Positions 1-7,922 are shown, counted from the first letter of the stretch. The stretch: 64,000 nucleotides of DNA from Candidatus Polarisedimenticolaceae bacterium (GCA_021648685.1 JAKISI010000003.1:33741-97740), one strand, 5' to 3'. Notes: generated from the sequence alone by a model not told the origin. Numbers and translations are program-made.

Positions 1-286
1 GGCGAAAGGAACAAAAATTATATGTAGCGTTCCTAATTTTGATTCTCGTTATCATGTGCGTGTATTTAAGACAGATGCCGAGGTTTGTGAGCGCTATGGG
101 GATCTTATTGATATAGACAGTGTGAGTCAAATAAAGAAGCCGGTTGTGAATGATCTCTCATGGCGTAATCGGTTGCGTCAGCTTCGTTGGAATAGATATC
201 GGCCTAAGCGGATAGTAGAGTTACTTGGGTTAGGTGATTTCGATAAAGTGGGTGGTTGGTTTGTAGTGAGGGGGACTCGCAAGTGA
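1..286 (+). CDS. C-terminal part of a probable methyltransferase (cut by window edge)
   Basis: The reading frame is open from base 2 to a stop at 284-286, so the gene begins before the window; the GTG at 56 is internal. About 94 residues are visible. The segment ICSVPNFDSRYHVR near the start resembles the post-motif strand of class I SAM-dependent methyltransferases, where a 'PN' follows a hydrophobic strand. The C-terminus is basic and tryptophan-rich. No SAM-binding motif lies in the visible part, so the family call is an inference. It lies just upstream of a glycosyltransferase on the same strand, which fits a polysaccharide cluster. Confidence 0.4.
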   Translation, partial: AKGTKIICSVPNFDSRYHVRVFKTDAEVCERYGDLIDIDSVSQIKKPVVNDLSWRNRLRQLRWNRYRPKRIVELLGLGDFDKVGGWFVVRGTRK

Positions 287-363
287 TTGCTAAATGCTCG
301 GTTGATTGTGTTTTGGCAGCCAGTGAGTTACTACTGGTCATTCAAGTTAAGTAAGGTGTGTAC

Positions 364-1575
364 ATGGTGGATTCCATTGAGTTACAGCTAATAAAACCAA
401 TTATAGCTTTTGCTCCCCATCCTTGGGACGATGGACCCTGGATGAATAGGCAGAATTTGCTGGCTGGGTTGGCGCAGAGAGGCTGGCCTGTCGTATATAA
501 TCATGGGCCACTCGATTTATGGATGCGAAATGGAGCAGCGTGGAAAGCTGCAAAAAGATTTGGGTGCATGGAACAGCTCGATGGGGTTTTAGTTGATAGG
601 CCGGGAAAATGGATGCCTCGATGGCAAACATGGCCTTTATGGGATAATAAAGCGATTGCGATGCATTCACGCCGCTTGCGTTCTGCGGTTAATATAAAGC
701 CAGGTGATGATTTTGTAGCTTTTCTTTTTCATCCATGTTTTTGGCCCTATATCCAGAGCTTAAAGCCCCGAACTGTCGCATTTCATGTCTATGATGTGTA
801 TTCACAAATGGATAATTGGTCTGACTTAGATCAGCAGTTTTTAGAGCAAGTTGTGGAATCTGCAGATCTTCTTACAGCGGCGACAATGGGAATGGCTCGG
901 GCATTACCTGGAAATGCACTCGATCGGGTGCGGATTCTTCCCAATGGGGTTAATTTGTCTTTGTTTGATCTGACCATGAACCCAGTGATTCCCTGCCCTA
1001 CTGATTTGGCAGAGATTCCGCACCCAAGAATAGGTAACACGGGAACCTTAAATAGAAAAATGGATTTTCAGCTTATAGCTGATATTGCGGCTCAGCGGCC
1101 TGAATGGCACTGGGTTATGGTCGGGTTGCTTCCTGAAGAGGAGTTACTTGCTGATGAGGTAGCATGTAAAGGTTTGGCTGCTTGCCGTCAAAGAGCCAAT
1201 ATACACTTTCTTGGTCCAAAGCAGCAAAAGGAGGTTCCAGCTTACACTTATCATATGGATGTTAACACCATATGTTATCGCATCAGGGAAGGTGAGTGGG
1301 TAGGGGCGGGTTATCCGGTAAAGTTAAATGAGTATTTAGCAGTGGGTAAGCCAGTAGTTGCTGCAGCACAAGAGGCCGTTGTTCAATATTTTTCTGATGT
1401 AGTAGCAATAGCTTCTGGAACTGAAGAGTGGGTGGCGGCACTGGAACATGCTGTAATGTCGGGTGGTGTTAGCACGGTGGAGCAGAGGCGTGCTAAAGCG
1501 GAGGAAAATACCTGGGATCGGCGTGTCGATCAATTAGAAATGTGGTTGAAGCAGGCACTGGAAAAGGGTGAGTGA
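364..1575 (+). CDS. Glycosyltransferase, GT4/GT-B type
   Basis: A predicted cytoplasmic GT-B glycosyltransferase of about 403 residues that would move a nucleotide-activated sugar onto a growing glycan. The N-terminus (FAPHPWDDGPW) is a Rossmann-like start. The C-terminal donor domain contains RIGNTGTLNRKMDF, then MVGLLPEEE, then KLNEYLAVGKPVVAA, the acidic donor-site region of GT4 enzymes. A GTG lies at 358, but the ATG at 364 follows an AAGGTG about 5 bases upstream and is preferred. Its stop overlaps the ATG of the next gene by one base (TGATG), so the two are probably translated together. Sugar and linkage cannot be read from the sequence. Confidence 0.8.
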   Translation: MVDSIELQLIKPIIAFAPHPWDDGPWMNRQNLLAGLAQRGWPVVYNHGPLDLWMRNGAAWKAAKRFGCMEQLDGVLVDRPGKWMPRWQTWPLWDNKAIAMHSRRLRSAVNIKPGDDFVAFLFHPCFWPYIQSLKPRTVAFHVYDVYSQMDNWSDLDQQFLEQVVESADLLTAATMGMARALPGNALDRVRILPNGVNLSLFDLTMNPVIPCPTDLAEIPHPRIGNTGTLNRKMDFQLIADIAAQRPEWHWVMVGLLPEEELLADEVACKGLAACRQRANIHFLGPKQQKEVPAYTYHMDVNTICYRIREGEWVGAGYPVKLNEYLAVGKPVVAAAQEAVVQYFSDVVAIASGTEEWVAALEHAVMSGGVSTVEQRRAKAEENTWDRRVDQLEMWLKQALEKGE

Positions 1576-2417
1576 TGAATGCTCGTTTATTGAAGAGGAG
1601 TAGACAGAAAATAAAATCGTTTGTAATCCATCGCTTTCTTTCGTTTGATGCTGGTGAGTTTCAGGGCTGTTTGCGGAAACTCGGTATTGGTTCGGGTGAT
1701 ATTGTTATGGTCCATGCCTCCTGGAATTCTTCCAATGGTTTTAAAGGACGCCCCGCCGAGATGATCCAGGCTATCAAACAGGTGCTTGGGCCGAGTGGTC
1801 TTCTCAGCATGCCCTCATTGACCTACCAGAATCAAAGCTCTAGTGAGTTCCTGGCGGAAGGCAAGTCAATGAATGTACGTAGAAGCCCCTCACGGATGGG
1901 TCTTCTAAGTGAGGTATTTCGCCGCAACCAAGACGTGGTCAGGAGTCTTAGCCCCACTCATCCCATTCTTGCCTGGGGAGAACGAGCGGAGGAGTTCGTG
2001 GCTGGCCACGAGCAGGTTAAAAAGCCCTTTGGAGAGGATACCCCTTTTAGCCGGCTGCTGGAGTGGAAAGGCAAGATTTTGACCATAGATGCCCCATTTT
2101 CAACCATTACCTTCTGCCATTATTTAGAGGATCGTATTGCGGCCTGTTTACCCTTTGATCTGTATGAGCCGGAGCCGGTTACAGGTGTGGTGGTGGATTA
2201 TGAGGGACGGCAGATTGAAGTGCCGACACAGGTGCTGAGCAAAACGGCGAACAGGCTCCGCCGTGATGATTGGTTAGAGGAAGAGATGAGGCGCCAAGGT
2301 GTCTTGCATTACCGAAAGATAGGGAATACAAGGCTGATGCTCGTTGATACAATTGCCATGACAGAAGTGGTTGACAAAATGTATGCGGAAGGAAGAAGTT
2401 TCTTTGCGGTACCGTAG
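1575..2417 (+). CDS. AAC(3)-family acyltransferase
   Basis: A 280-residue protein of the aminoglycoside N(3)-acetyltransferase fold, which transfers an acyl group from acyl-CoA to an amine. Visible family features are the early VMVHASW strand, GPSGLLSMPSLTYQN, the SPSRMGLLSE loop and the THPILAWGERAEEF segment with the histidine expected at the active site. Its place inside a glycan cluster, coupled to a glycosyltransferase, suggests that it acylates an amino sugar rather than giving drug resistance; this is inference. The start is the ATG at 1575; GTG 1572 is an alternative one codon upstream. Confidence 0.75.
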   Translation: MNARLLKRSRQKIKSFVIHRFLSFDAGEFQGCLRKLGIGSGDIVMVHASWNSSNGFKGRPAEMIQAIKQVLGPSGLLSMPSLTYQNQSSSEFLAEGKSMNVRRSPSRMGLLSEVFRRNQDVVRSLSPTHPILAWGERAEEFVAGHEQVKKPFGEDTPFSRLLEWKGKILTIDAPFSTITFCHYLEDRIAACLPFDLYEPEPVTGVVVDYEGRQIEVPTQVLSKTANRLRRDDWLEEEMRRQGVLHYRKIGNTRLMLVDTIAMTEVVDKMYAEGRSFFAVP

Positions 2418-2529
2418 GTGATAACGGTTTGCTATGTTTCCTACACTCCATCTGATCTAAATTATTCCATGCGCGTTCCTAAGTGATTTTATTGAGCTGT
2501 ATAGTGGCTGGAAATCCAGGATATCAAAT

Positions 2530-2724
2530 ATGTCTGAAATAGGTATAACTGCCATGGAAAAAATGAAAATCGGTGATGAAAAGAGCGATTATGCTTTTTG
2601 GAGCACGCAGCCGTTTGAAGCGAGAATTACAGCGCTTGAGGTAATCAGGGCGGAGTATAATAAGTGGAAATATCATGATCAGCAAAGATTTCAAAGAGTG
2701 TATAGAATTCTTAAACAAGAATAA
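2530..2724 (+). CDS. Small protein usually paired with a nucleotidyltransferase
   Basis: A charged 64-residue protein with the pattern MEKMKIGDEKSDYAFW followed by STQPFEARITALE and a tyrosine-rich tail (YNKWKYHDQQRFQRVYRI). Proteins like this are often encoded just upstream of, and overlapping, a small nucleotidyltransferase in a two-gene unit of unknown or toxin-antitoxin-like role. Here the overlapping partner (start at 2675) is cut short, so the unit is probably dead. An AGGA lies about 10 bases before the ATG. The function is not known. Confidence 0.6.
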   Translation: MSEIGITAMEKMKIGDEKSDYAFWSTQPFEARITALEVIRAEYNKWKYHDQQRFQRVYRILKQE

Positions 2725-2770
2725 GGTTAAGCATCTTTTGGTTGGTGGGTATGCCCTTGGATTACAATGA
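2675..2770 (+). pseudogene. Truncated nucleotidyltransferase remnant
   Basis: The ATG at 2675 sits inside the end of the preceding small gene in another frame, the usual overlap for this pair. The 31 codons encode MISKDFKECIEFLNK, then NKVKHLLVGGYALG, the start of a MNT/AbiEii-like nucleotidyltransferase whose GGYA loop leads into the catalytic GS-x-D motif. A TGA at 2768 stops the frame before any catalytic aspartate. About 120 bases follow before vapC, and I could not recover more of the domain in any frame. Confidence 0.65.
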
Positions 2771-2893
2771 TAGTTTACTCTGCCTGAAAAGTGTGGCGCG
2801 GGAGAAGTACTATATGGACGTAGTGATTACAAACCTAAGGATGGAAATCTGCACGCTATGTTCTGTGGGAATTATCAGCGGAGGCAGCTGCCT

Positions 2894-3301
2894 TTATGAC
2901 TGAGAGAGGAAATCTGATACGGATATGGCAGTAGACGGAAATTCTTTTAATATTTTGTTATCTTGAGTAACTAATTTTGTATCAAAATGATGAGCAAGTG
3001 CAATAAATTCACAGTCGTATGATGAGCAGTTACTTCCATCTATTAGTGCAAGTACCTGTGATGATGGAACATCATATTCATTTTGAATTATAATTGACTC
3101 AGCGGTATCTTGAAGTTGCATCGCTTTTTCCAGAGTGATGATTTTCTTTCTAAGATAAAGAGCCATGACATTACGAAACTCGCTTTTCCAAAGTATTGGC
3201 GCTGACCAGTCAGGATCAATTTCATAAAGGCTCTCAACTGAGTTTGTATGTGAAGTCGGGAGCAGAAGATAAGAAATAATATTAGTGTCAGCAATAATCA
3301 T
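2894..3301 (-). CDS. vapC: PIN-domain ribonuclease toxin (VapC-like)
   Basis: A 135-residue PIN-domain protein, predicted to be a magnesium-dependent RNase and the toxin of a type II toxin-antitoxin pair. The acidic residues of the family are present: Asp5 in MIIADTNIISY, Glu in WKSEFRNVM, and the paired aspartates in SYDCEFIALA and VTQDNKIL. Length is normal for VapC. The ATG overlaps the last bases of the antitoxin gene (TGATG-type overlap), so translation is probably coupled. It appears intact, unlike most of the toxin-antitoxin genes around it. Confidence 0.85.
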   Translation of the reverse strand: MIIADTNIISYLLLPTSHTNSVESLYEIDPDWSAPILWKSEFRNVMALYLRKKIITLEKAMQLQDTAESIIIQNEYDVPSSQVLALIDGSNCSSYDCEFIALAHHFDTKLVTQDNKILKEFPSTAISVSDFLSQS

Positions 3302-3540
3302 GGCCTTCCTTCATTTATGGCCTGATCAATATCTTCTGCCGTAATGGTGTTAGGTTTGATCTGAGAGCGAATGGCTCGAATCAAGCTAAGTCGCTCATCC
3401 GGGCTGATTCGCTTAGGAAGCAGGGAGCGTTTGAGGCACACAATAACTTCGCTGTTAATGCTTCTATGATGTTGTTTTGCAATCTTTTTAAGCTCATCGT
3501 AGAGGTTATCTGGGATGTTCTTTATAGTCAAAGCTGGCAT
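3298..3540 (-). CDS. Ribbon-helix-helix antitoxin (FitA/VapB-like)
   Basis: An 80-residue antitoxin. The N-terminus MPALTIKNIPDNLYDELK, followed by AKQHHRSINSEVI, is the beta-strand and two helices of an Arc/FitA-type ribbon-helix-helix DNA-binding domain; the acidic C-terminal part (TAEDIDQAINEGRP) would cover the toxin's active site. The start at 3540 is chosen because GGAG lies nine bases upstream on the minus strand; the ATG at 3555 would place GGAG inside the gene. It precedes and overlaps the PIN toxin gene, and the pair most likely represses its own promoter. Confidence 0.8.
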   Translation of the reverse strand: MPALTIKNIPDNLYDELKKIAKQHHRSINSEVIVCLKRSLLPKRISPDERLSLIRAIRSQIKPNTITAEDIDQAINEGRP

Positions 3541-3927
3541 GGTGCAGTTCTCCATCAATTACGCATGGTTGCATTATGGTTGCGAAACGCAGTTTAATCA
3601 AGTGGCAGGTATGCTCTAACAGGTTCATCCTTGTGCCGAGCTAAACTCCGGAGCCTCGGGATTCCCTGCAAGAGGATAAAATGAGTTAGTGCCCCCCCGG
3701 TGGGGACGCACTGAAAGAGATAACTCTTGCTTGCCAAAAGCCTGGCTGACAGGGCAGCAGTGAGACCTGAGGGTAACCCCGGCAAAGGGGGCCTGAAGCC
3801 AGGCAAATAAATTTGGAATAAAGGCTGTCATGCCAAAAGAGTTTTTTGATTGAAAGAGGTACGTTACGTTTAAGGCTGCCAGATTCATTGCGTGATGAAG
3901 AGAAGTCATTAGCAAAGAAATGAAGAT
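3541..3927. other. Non-coding stretch between antitoxin and IS remnant
   Basis: Open frames exist on the minus strand here but show no protein family I recognise. They run through a strong palindrome (3668-3730), so I do not call a gene. The segment probably derives from the insertion that truncated the neighbouring transposase. Confidence 0.4.
3668..3730. repeat. Long imperfect hairpin
   Basis: The outer arms GCAAGAG (3668-3674) and CTCTTGC (3724-3730) are exact complements. Inside them AGTGC and GCACT pair, and around the tip runs of C face runs of G (CCCC...GGGG). The whole forms a 63-base interrupted stem-loop, possibly the end of a mobile element or a structured RNA. Confidence 0.6.
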
Positions 3928-4056
3928 ATGTCCATGGCGCCATAGTCTGGTACAGCCACAATAGGGACAGCGTTCGGGACGATAGGCTTCTGGATTAGCA
4001 TTGATCGCATGAAGCTGTTGCGCAAGTGTGCAGATGCCTGCCAAAATGACGGTCAT
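3928..4056 (-). pseudogene. 5' remnant of an IS transposase
   Basis: The first 43 codons encode MTVILAGICTLAQQLHA followed by a zinc-ribbon CPYCGCTRLWRHGH, the recognisable N-terminus of a family of insertion-sequence transposases. An intact ribosome-binding site (AGGAG, seven bases before the ATG on the minus strand) is kept. After residue 43 the frame stays open to 3625, but the protein loses all resemblance to a transposase: no second zinc ribbon, helix-turn-helix or catalytic DDE residues. The gene was therefore cut by deletion or insertion and its 3' end is gone. Confidence 0.65.
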
Positions 4057-4080
4057 GGTCGGTCTCCTTTTTTGTTTGTG

Positions 4081-4273
4081 ATGGGTTTAGATGCGTATCA
4101 CGATATCAAAAGTGTAATCGTGCGAAGAAAATCCAGGAAATACAGACCTTAAATCCTGAAAATCCTGTTAATCTTGTCGCATGAAGTTATTTAGAGGTTA
4201 CTCAGATCTCTGTTTAGATATGGAATTTGTGGATAATGAAAATCATCTGTCCAAAATAAAATGAGGTATAGAA
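4081..4273. other. Intergenic stretch, no gene seen
   Basis: AT-rich sequence with no supported gene. It contains AATCCTGAAAATCCTGTTAA (4152 onward), a short phrase that recurs between genes in many bacterial genomes and often marks old insertion debris. Confidence 0.4.
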
Positions 4274-4494
4274 ATGCTCAAGCAATTAACAGCTATTTTT
4301 TAAAAAGAAGATGATGTATATGTGGCGCTATGTCCAGAGGTTATGTAGCAAGCCAGGGCGATACCGTTGCAGAAGCAAGATCAAATTTAAAGGAAGTGTT
4401 GGAGCTGTTTTTTGAAATAGCCTCGCCGGAAGAAATTAGCACACGTCTGCATGATGAGGTTTATATAACTCATGTGGAAGTGGCAGTTGGGTAG
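4274..4494 (+). pseudogene. hicB: hicB antitoxin pseudogene
   Basis: Read with corrections, this is a HicB-type antitoxin: MLKQLTAIF, stop, KEDDVYVALCPEV, then a shifted frame giving VASQGDTVAEARSNL and VLELFFEIASPEEI, ending HVEVAVG. HicB proteins normally read IIEKEDD at the first break, so a TAA replaces a glutamate codon near 4301. One base is missing near 4343, where the frame changes. A full HicB partial RNase-H-fold domain can be followed but not expressed. It precedes and overlaps hicA. Confidence 0.8.
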
Positions 4495-4706
4495 ACTCAA
4501 AGTATTTTCGGGCAAAGAAATTTGTCAAATACTTGAAAGGCATGGATTTCAAGAGGTCAGGAGACGTGGAAGCCATGTCATTATGCAGAAGCAATTTTCA
4601 GGGAGCACGGTCACAGTCCCTGTGCCGGATCATTAAAGAAATTAGAATGGGTACATTGATGTCAATCATTCGCCAATCAGGTATGCAACGCTCTGAGTTT
4701 GAATAA
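4487..4706 (+). pseudogene. hicA: hicA toxin pseudogene (one-base frameshift)
   Basis: HicA is a small double-stranded-RNA-binding mRNA interferase. The frame from the TTG at 4487 gives GRLKVFSGKEICQILERHGF, then RRRGSHVIMQK with the glycine-serine-histidine of the active site, then VPVPDH and a TAA at 4634. Skipping one T at 4634 restores KEIRMGTLMSIIRQSGM and a natural stop at 4704-4706. The last 20 or so residues are therefore lost by a single-base insertion. Overlap with the end of hicB preserves the original operon layout. Confidence 0.8.
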
Positions 4707-4917
4707 ATATTTTATAAATATCTGTGCTAATACCCAAATCTTCCGCTCCAGGCTCACGCCCAAAGGCAACATGGATGTGTTGAATGCAGATAATGCAGGA
4801 GCATTTATCTGCCTTACCTGCAATCCCTGTAGGCGAAACACTCGCTGTGCTCGCGGGGCAGGCTCACTGTGAAATCTGAGAATCATTAATCAAGATAAAA
4901 GTCGGAGATATACCAAA
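4707..4917. other. Intergenic stretch, no gene seen
   Basis: Between the hicA relic and the addiction-module relic. A minus-strand frame is open but unrecognisable. Nothing else is supported apart from a weak palindromic patch near 4830-4870. Confidence 0.3.
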
Positions 4918-5013
4918 ATGAATCTAAAGCAAATCGAAGATGAGGCGCTTCATCTGCCCGAAGAAGAACGCGTAGAATTAGCCCAGAAACTACTCTGGGT
5001 GCTTAAGTGGTGA
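4918..5013 (+). pseudogene. Truncated addiction-module component
   Basis: An ATG follows GGAGATA (4904-4910) and starts MNLKQIEDEALHLPEEERV, the conserved N-terminus of the 'putative addiction module component' antitoxin family, whose members are about 70 residues and carry a later acidic, arginine-rich helix. Here a TGA stops the frame after 31 residues (QKLLWVLKW), and no partner toxin gene follows. It ends six bases before the next gene, so it could still be translated as a leader peptide. Confidence 0.6.
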
Positions 5014-5019
5014 AATATA

Positions 5020-6165
5020 ATGTCCTTTGTTAATGTAGTTGCTCAAAAACTGCGCGTGTTTCGTGAGAGCGCTGGGCTTGGCGGTACTGAGTTGCTTGAT
5101 AATCAGGTGCACTTGGAGGCTGCCATCCAATGGCTAAAGCATGCTCAGGATATGACGCCAGATGATGGGGTTTCGCAAACGTACCTGGTTCGAAGCCATC
5201 GCTGGGCACCCTCCTATCCTGAGACCACTGGTTACATCATTCCAACCTTCTATGACTATTGGAAGCTCAGTGGCGATTCTGATTGCCGTGACCGTGCCCG
5301 CCGCATGACTGACTGGGAGTGCGATATTCAACTCCCGGATGGTGGAGTGCTTGCAGGCGCCCTTGGTGATTCTGACCAGCCCACTATCTTTAATACCGGG
5401 CAGGTGCTGTTTGGTTGGGTGCGAGCCTTTCAAGAGGAGGGAAATGAATGTTACCGGGAGGCGGCTGCCAAGGCAGCAAACTGGCTGTGTGATGTGCAGG
5501 ATGATGATGGTTGTTGGCGCCGGTTTGGTTCACCTCTGACTACCCGTAATATAAACCTCTACAATACCCGATCTGCCTGGGGCTTGGCTGAGGTTCACCG
5601 AATTACTGAAGAGAAGCGCTTTTTTGATGCGGCTGTGCAGAATTTGGAGTGGGCGTTGGCGCAACAGCAGGATAATGGGTGGTTCCCCCATAATTGCCTG
5701 CAAGATGATACGCAGCCGTTTGTCCATACCATCGCTTATGCCATGCGGGGGTTTCTGGAGATTGGTGACTATGCCAAGCGAGAGGATCTGTTGGCGGCAG
5801 CAGTAAAGGTCGGTGATGCTGTGTTGCAAGCCTTACCTGAAAATGGTGCTCTTCCAGGGCGTTTTGATGCCAAATGGCAACCAACCGTGCGCTGGTCATG
5901 CCTGACGGGTAATGCCCAGATAGCGATTAATTGGGGGCGACTCTATCAGATCACAGGTGAATCCCGGTTTCGTGATGCGGTGCCTCGTATCAACCGATTT
6001 ACCAAATCTACCCAGAAGCTGAAGGGTATTCAGAATGAGTTGGGTGGGATCAAAGGGTCGCATCCCATCAATGGAGGGTATCATCCCTGGCAGTATCCAA
6101 ACTGGGCGGCCAAGTTTTTTGCAGATGCTTTAATGATAGAGATGGCTTTGGAGGACAAACCTTGA
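5020..6165 (+). CDS. Alpha/alpha-toroid protein of the polysaccharide cluster
   Basis: A 381-residue protein without a signal peptide. It is built from repeated helical pairs of the prenyltransferase/squalene-cyclase or glycoside-hydrolase toroid type: aromatic and acidic patches such as WECDIQLPDGGVLAG, WLCDVQDDDGCWRRF, WALAQQQDNGWFPHN and NGALPGRFDAKW recur every 50-60 residues. Such proteins bind or process glycans or lipids, but the catalytic role here is unknown. The stop overlaps the TTG start of the following methyltransferase gene, so the two are co-translated and probably act on the same product. Confidence 0.65.
   Translation: MSFVNVVAQKLRVFRESAGLGGTELLDNQVHLEAAIQWLKHAQDMTPDDGVSQTYLVRSHRWAPSYPETTGYIIPTFYDYWKLSGDSDCRDRARRMTDWECDIQLPDGGVLAGALGDSDQPTIFNTGQVLFGWVRAFQEEGNECYREAAAKAANWLCDVQDDDGCWRRFGSPLTTRNINLYNTRSAWGLAEVHRITEEKRFFDAAVQNLEWALAQQQDNGWFPHNCLQDDTQPFVHTIAYAMRGFLEIGDYAKREDLLAAAVKVGDAVLQALPENGALPGRFDAKWQPTVRWSCLTGNAQIAINWGRLYQITGESRFRDAVPRINRFTKSTQKLKGIQNELGGIKGSHPINGGYHPWQYPNWAAKFFADALMIEMALEDKP
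6150..6154 (+). promoter_or_regulatory. Ribosome-binding site supporting a TTG start
   Basis: GGAGG is followed by exactly seven bases and then TTG at 6162. The first ATG (6174) would be 19 bases away, so the TTG, overlapping the previous stop, is the better start. Confidence 0.6.
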
Positions 6166-7178
6166 GCTGTAGCATGGGTACAGAGATGACAGATCTACTG
6201 GGTTTTTTGCGATGCCCGCGCACGAAGTCTCACCTTGTAGCAAAGGGAGATGGTTTTTTGTACTCCATGCAAGGTGGTTACCGCTATCCTATTGTGCACG
6301 GGGTTCCGGACTTGCGACTGTTTGACCCGCCGTATACCACGCGTGAGGAGGAACTGCGTATCGTCAATGCTATGGCCGAAGTTGCTGGTGATGTGGCATA
6401 CGAAAGTCTAATGACTTTCTATGCCAATGAACTGGCTCAATATCGAGATCCAGAGCGCATTCAAAATGATATTAGACACCGTTTGGCGCTACTGGAGCGC
6501 TCCCCGTCTCGTCTTGTGCATTTGTTTGAGAAGGCTTGCGTAAGCAAATTGCCTGCTGGTTCAGTCGCCCTTGATCTAGGGTGCGGTTCCGGTGAGGCTA
6601 TCGGTGCATTGATAGAACACGGGGCCAAGCAGGTAATTGGTATCGATATTTCTCTTATCGAGCTTGTACTTGCAAAAAAACTCCTTTCGGAGCAGGGTGT
6701 AGCGGCGTTACTGGTTGCCGGTTGTGCAGAAGCAATGCCGTTTTCAGACGAGGTGTTCGATTTTATCTATTCACCGGATGTGATTGAGCATGTTTCCGAT
6801 CAATCCATTTACCTCCAGGAGGCTTGCCGTATCCTGCACAAGGAAGGCCGGATGTTGTTAAACTCGCCTAACCGTTATTCCTTGTTCACTTTTGAGCCTC
6901 ACGTCGGTATCTGGGGGCTTACATTTTTACCACGACCATGGATTGATCCAGTATGCCGCATGTTGGGGAGAGGGCCTTATGTGGGCAAGCGGCTTGTCTC
7001 TTTGCCTGAGCTGCGCAGGCTAATTAAAGGCAGCTTTGTGTTGTTCGATATTTTTGCCCGAAATTCTAATCCCAAATCAAGTTCGATTGTGGGGCGCATT
7101 TATCATGCATTGAGTCCAATTTCGGTATCTGTATATGCATATATTGCGGATCAGCATGTAGTTTTGGTTCGCAAGTAG
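6162..7178 (+). CDS. Class I methyltransferase with Trm112-like N-terminus
   Basis: A 338-residue cytoplasmic SAM-dependent methyltransferase. Residues about 10-55 (LLGFLRCPRTKSHL through YPIVHGVPDLR) resemble a Trm112p-like domain, here keeping only one cysteine of a zinc site. Motif I, ALDLGCGSGEAIGALIEHGA, lies near residue 138, followed by the acidic loop VIGIDIS and DFIYSPDVIEHV (motif IV). Members of this family in glycan clusters methylate sugars or lipid carriers; the substrate here is unknown. It is translationally coupled to the toroid protein upstream. Confidence 0.75.
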   Translation: MSCSMGTEMTDLLGFLRCPRTKSHLVAKGDGFLYSMQGGYRYPIVHGVPDLRLFDPPYTTREEELRIVNAMAEVAGDVAYESLMTFYANELAQYRDPERIQNDIRHRLALLERSPSRLVHLFEKACVSKLPAGSVALDLGCGSGEAIGALIEHGAKQVIGIDISLIELVLAKKLLSEQGVAALLVAGCAEAMPFSDEVFDFIYSPDVIEHVSDQSIYLQEACRILHKEGRMLLNSPNRYSLFTFEPHVGIWGLTFLPRPWIDPVCRMLGRGPYVGKRLVSLPELRRLIKGSFVLFDIFARNSNPKSSSIVGRIYHALSPISVSVYAYIADQHVVLVRK

Positions 7179-7204
7179 AATGTTCTATTTTTCATCTGAT
7201 GGAA

Positions 7205-7223
7205 AAAGGGGACGCTACCCTTT
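7205..7223 (-). repeat. REP palindrome, inverted copy
   Basis: AAAGGGGACGCTACCCTTT is the reverse complement of the copies found downstream of the RAYT gene. It lies 28 bases before the transposase start, so the gene is bracketed by REP elements in opposite orientation. Confidence 0.85.
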
Positions 7224-7250
7224 GGTATATGAATCCAGTATTATTCATCC

Positions 7251-7922
7251 ATGCCAAGGCTAGCTAGAAGCGTATTCCCTAATGTTCCCCATCACATTAC
7301 CCAGCGTGGGAACCGTCGTGAAGATATCTTTTTTAAAGACAATGATCGGGAGTTTTATCTGGAATGGTTGGGTGAGTATTGCGATAAATGGCAGGTAAAA
7401 ATTCTGGCTTGGTGTTTGATGACTAATCATATTCACCTTATTCTGGAGCCAACAACTGAAGAAGGTTTACAGCGGGTTCTAAAGCCATTGCATATGCGCT
7501 ATGCACAGCGAATAAATAGAGCCAGAGACTGGAAGGGGCATTTATGGCAGGGTCGATTCTTTTCCTCGCCTCTGGATGAAGCCTACACGTGGGCGGCCAT
7601 TCGATATGTGGAAACAAACCCCGTGCGGGCTGGAATGGTAGAAAGGGCGGAGGAATATCGCTGGTCAAGTGCGGCAGCACATTGTGGTTTAACAAAAAGC
7701 CAGATATTGGCTCGGGTAAAAATGGAGGATGTCATACCTGAAAGCGAATGGACTGACTGGCTGGCTGAGTCAGAAGAAGAGCATGCTGTAAAACTGCTAC
7801 GAAGAAATGTAGAAAAAGGGTTGCCCTGTGGCTGTGAACAGTTTGTAGCATCACTTGAAAAGATGGCGAAAAGAGCGCTTCGGTTTCGCCCACAGGGCAG
7901 ACCTGCTGTTAATAAAGGGTAG
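7251..7922 (+). CDS. REP-associated tyrosine transposase (RAYT)
   Basis: A 223-residue single-copy Y1 transposase of the TnpA-REP family, which cuts and joins single-stranded REP hairpins. Family signatures are all present: PHHITQRGNRRED, the metal-binding HIH in LMTNHIHLILEP, the WQGRFFSS motif and the catalytic tyrosine in IRYVETNPVRAGMV. Its own REP palindrome occurs once upstream (inverted) and several times downstream, and the last codons and stop (AAAGGGTAG) lie inside a REP copy. It interrupts the polysaccharide cluster and probably arrived by insertion. All motifs are intact, so it could be active. Confidence 0.92.
   Translation: MPRLARSVFPNVPHHITQRGNRREDIFFKDNDREFYLEWLGEYCDKWQVKILAWCLMTNHIHLILEPTTEEGLQRVLKPLHMRYAQRINRARDWKGHLWQGRFFSSPLDEAYTWAAIRYVETNPVRAGMVERAEEYRWSSAAAHCGLTKSQILARVKMEDVIPESEWTDWLAESEEEHAVKLLRRNVEKGLPCGCEQFVASLEKMAKRALRFRPQGRPAVNKG

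Noticed and set aside
3668..3730. Integron attC site
   Set aside because: The GTTRRRY/RYYYAAC core sites are not present at the arms, and no integrase is in the window.
3594..3927. Continuation of the transposase frame downstream of codon 43
   Set aside because: The frame is open but the product no longer resembles a transposase and crosses the hairpin; taken as non-coding.
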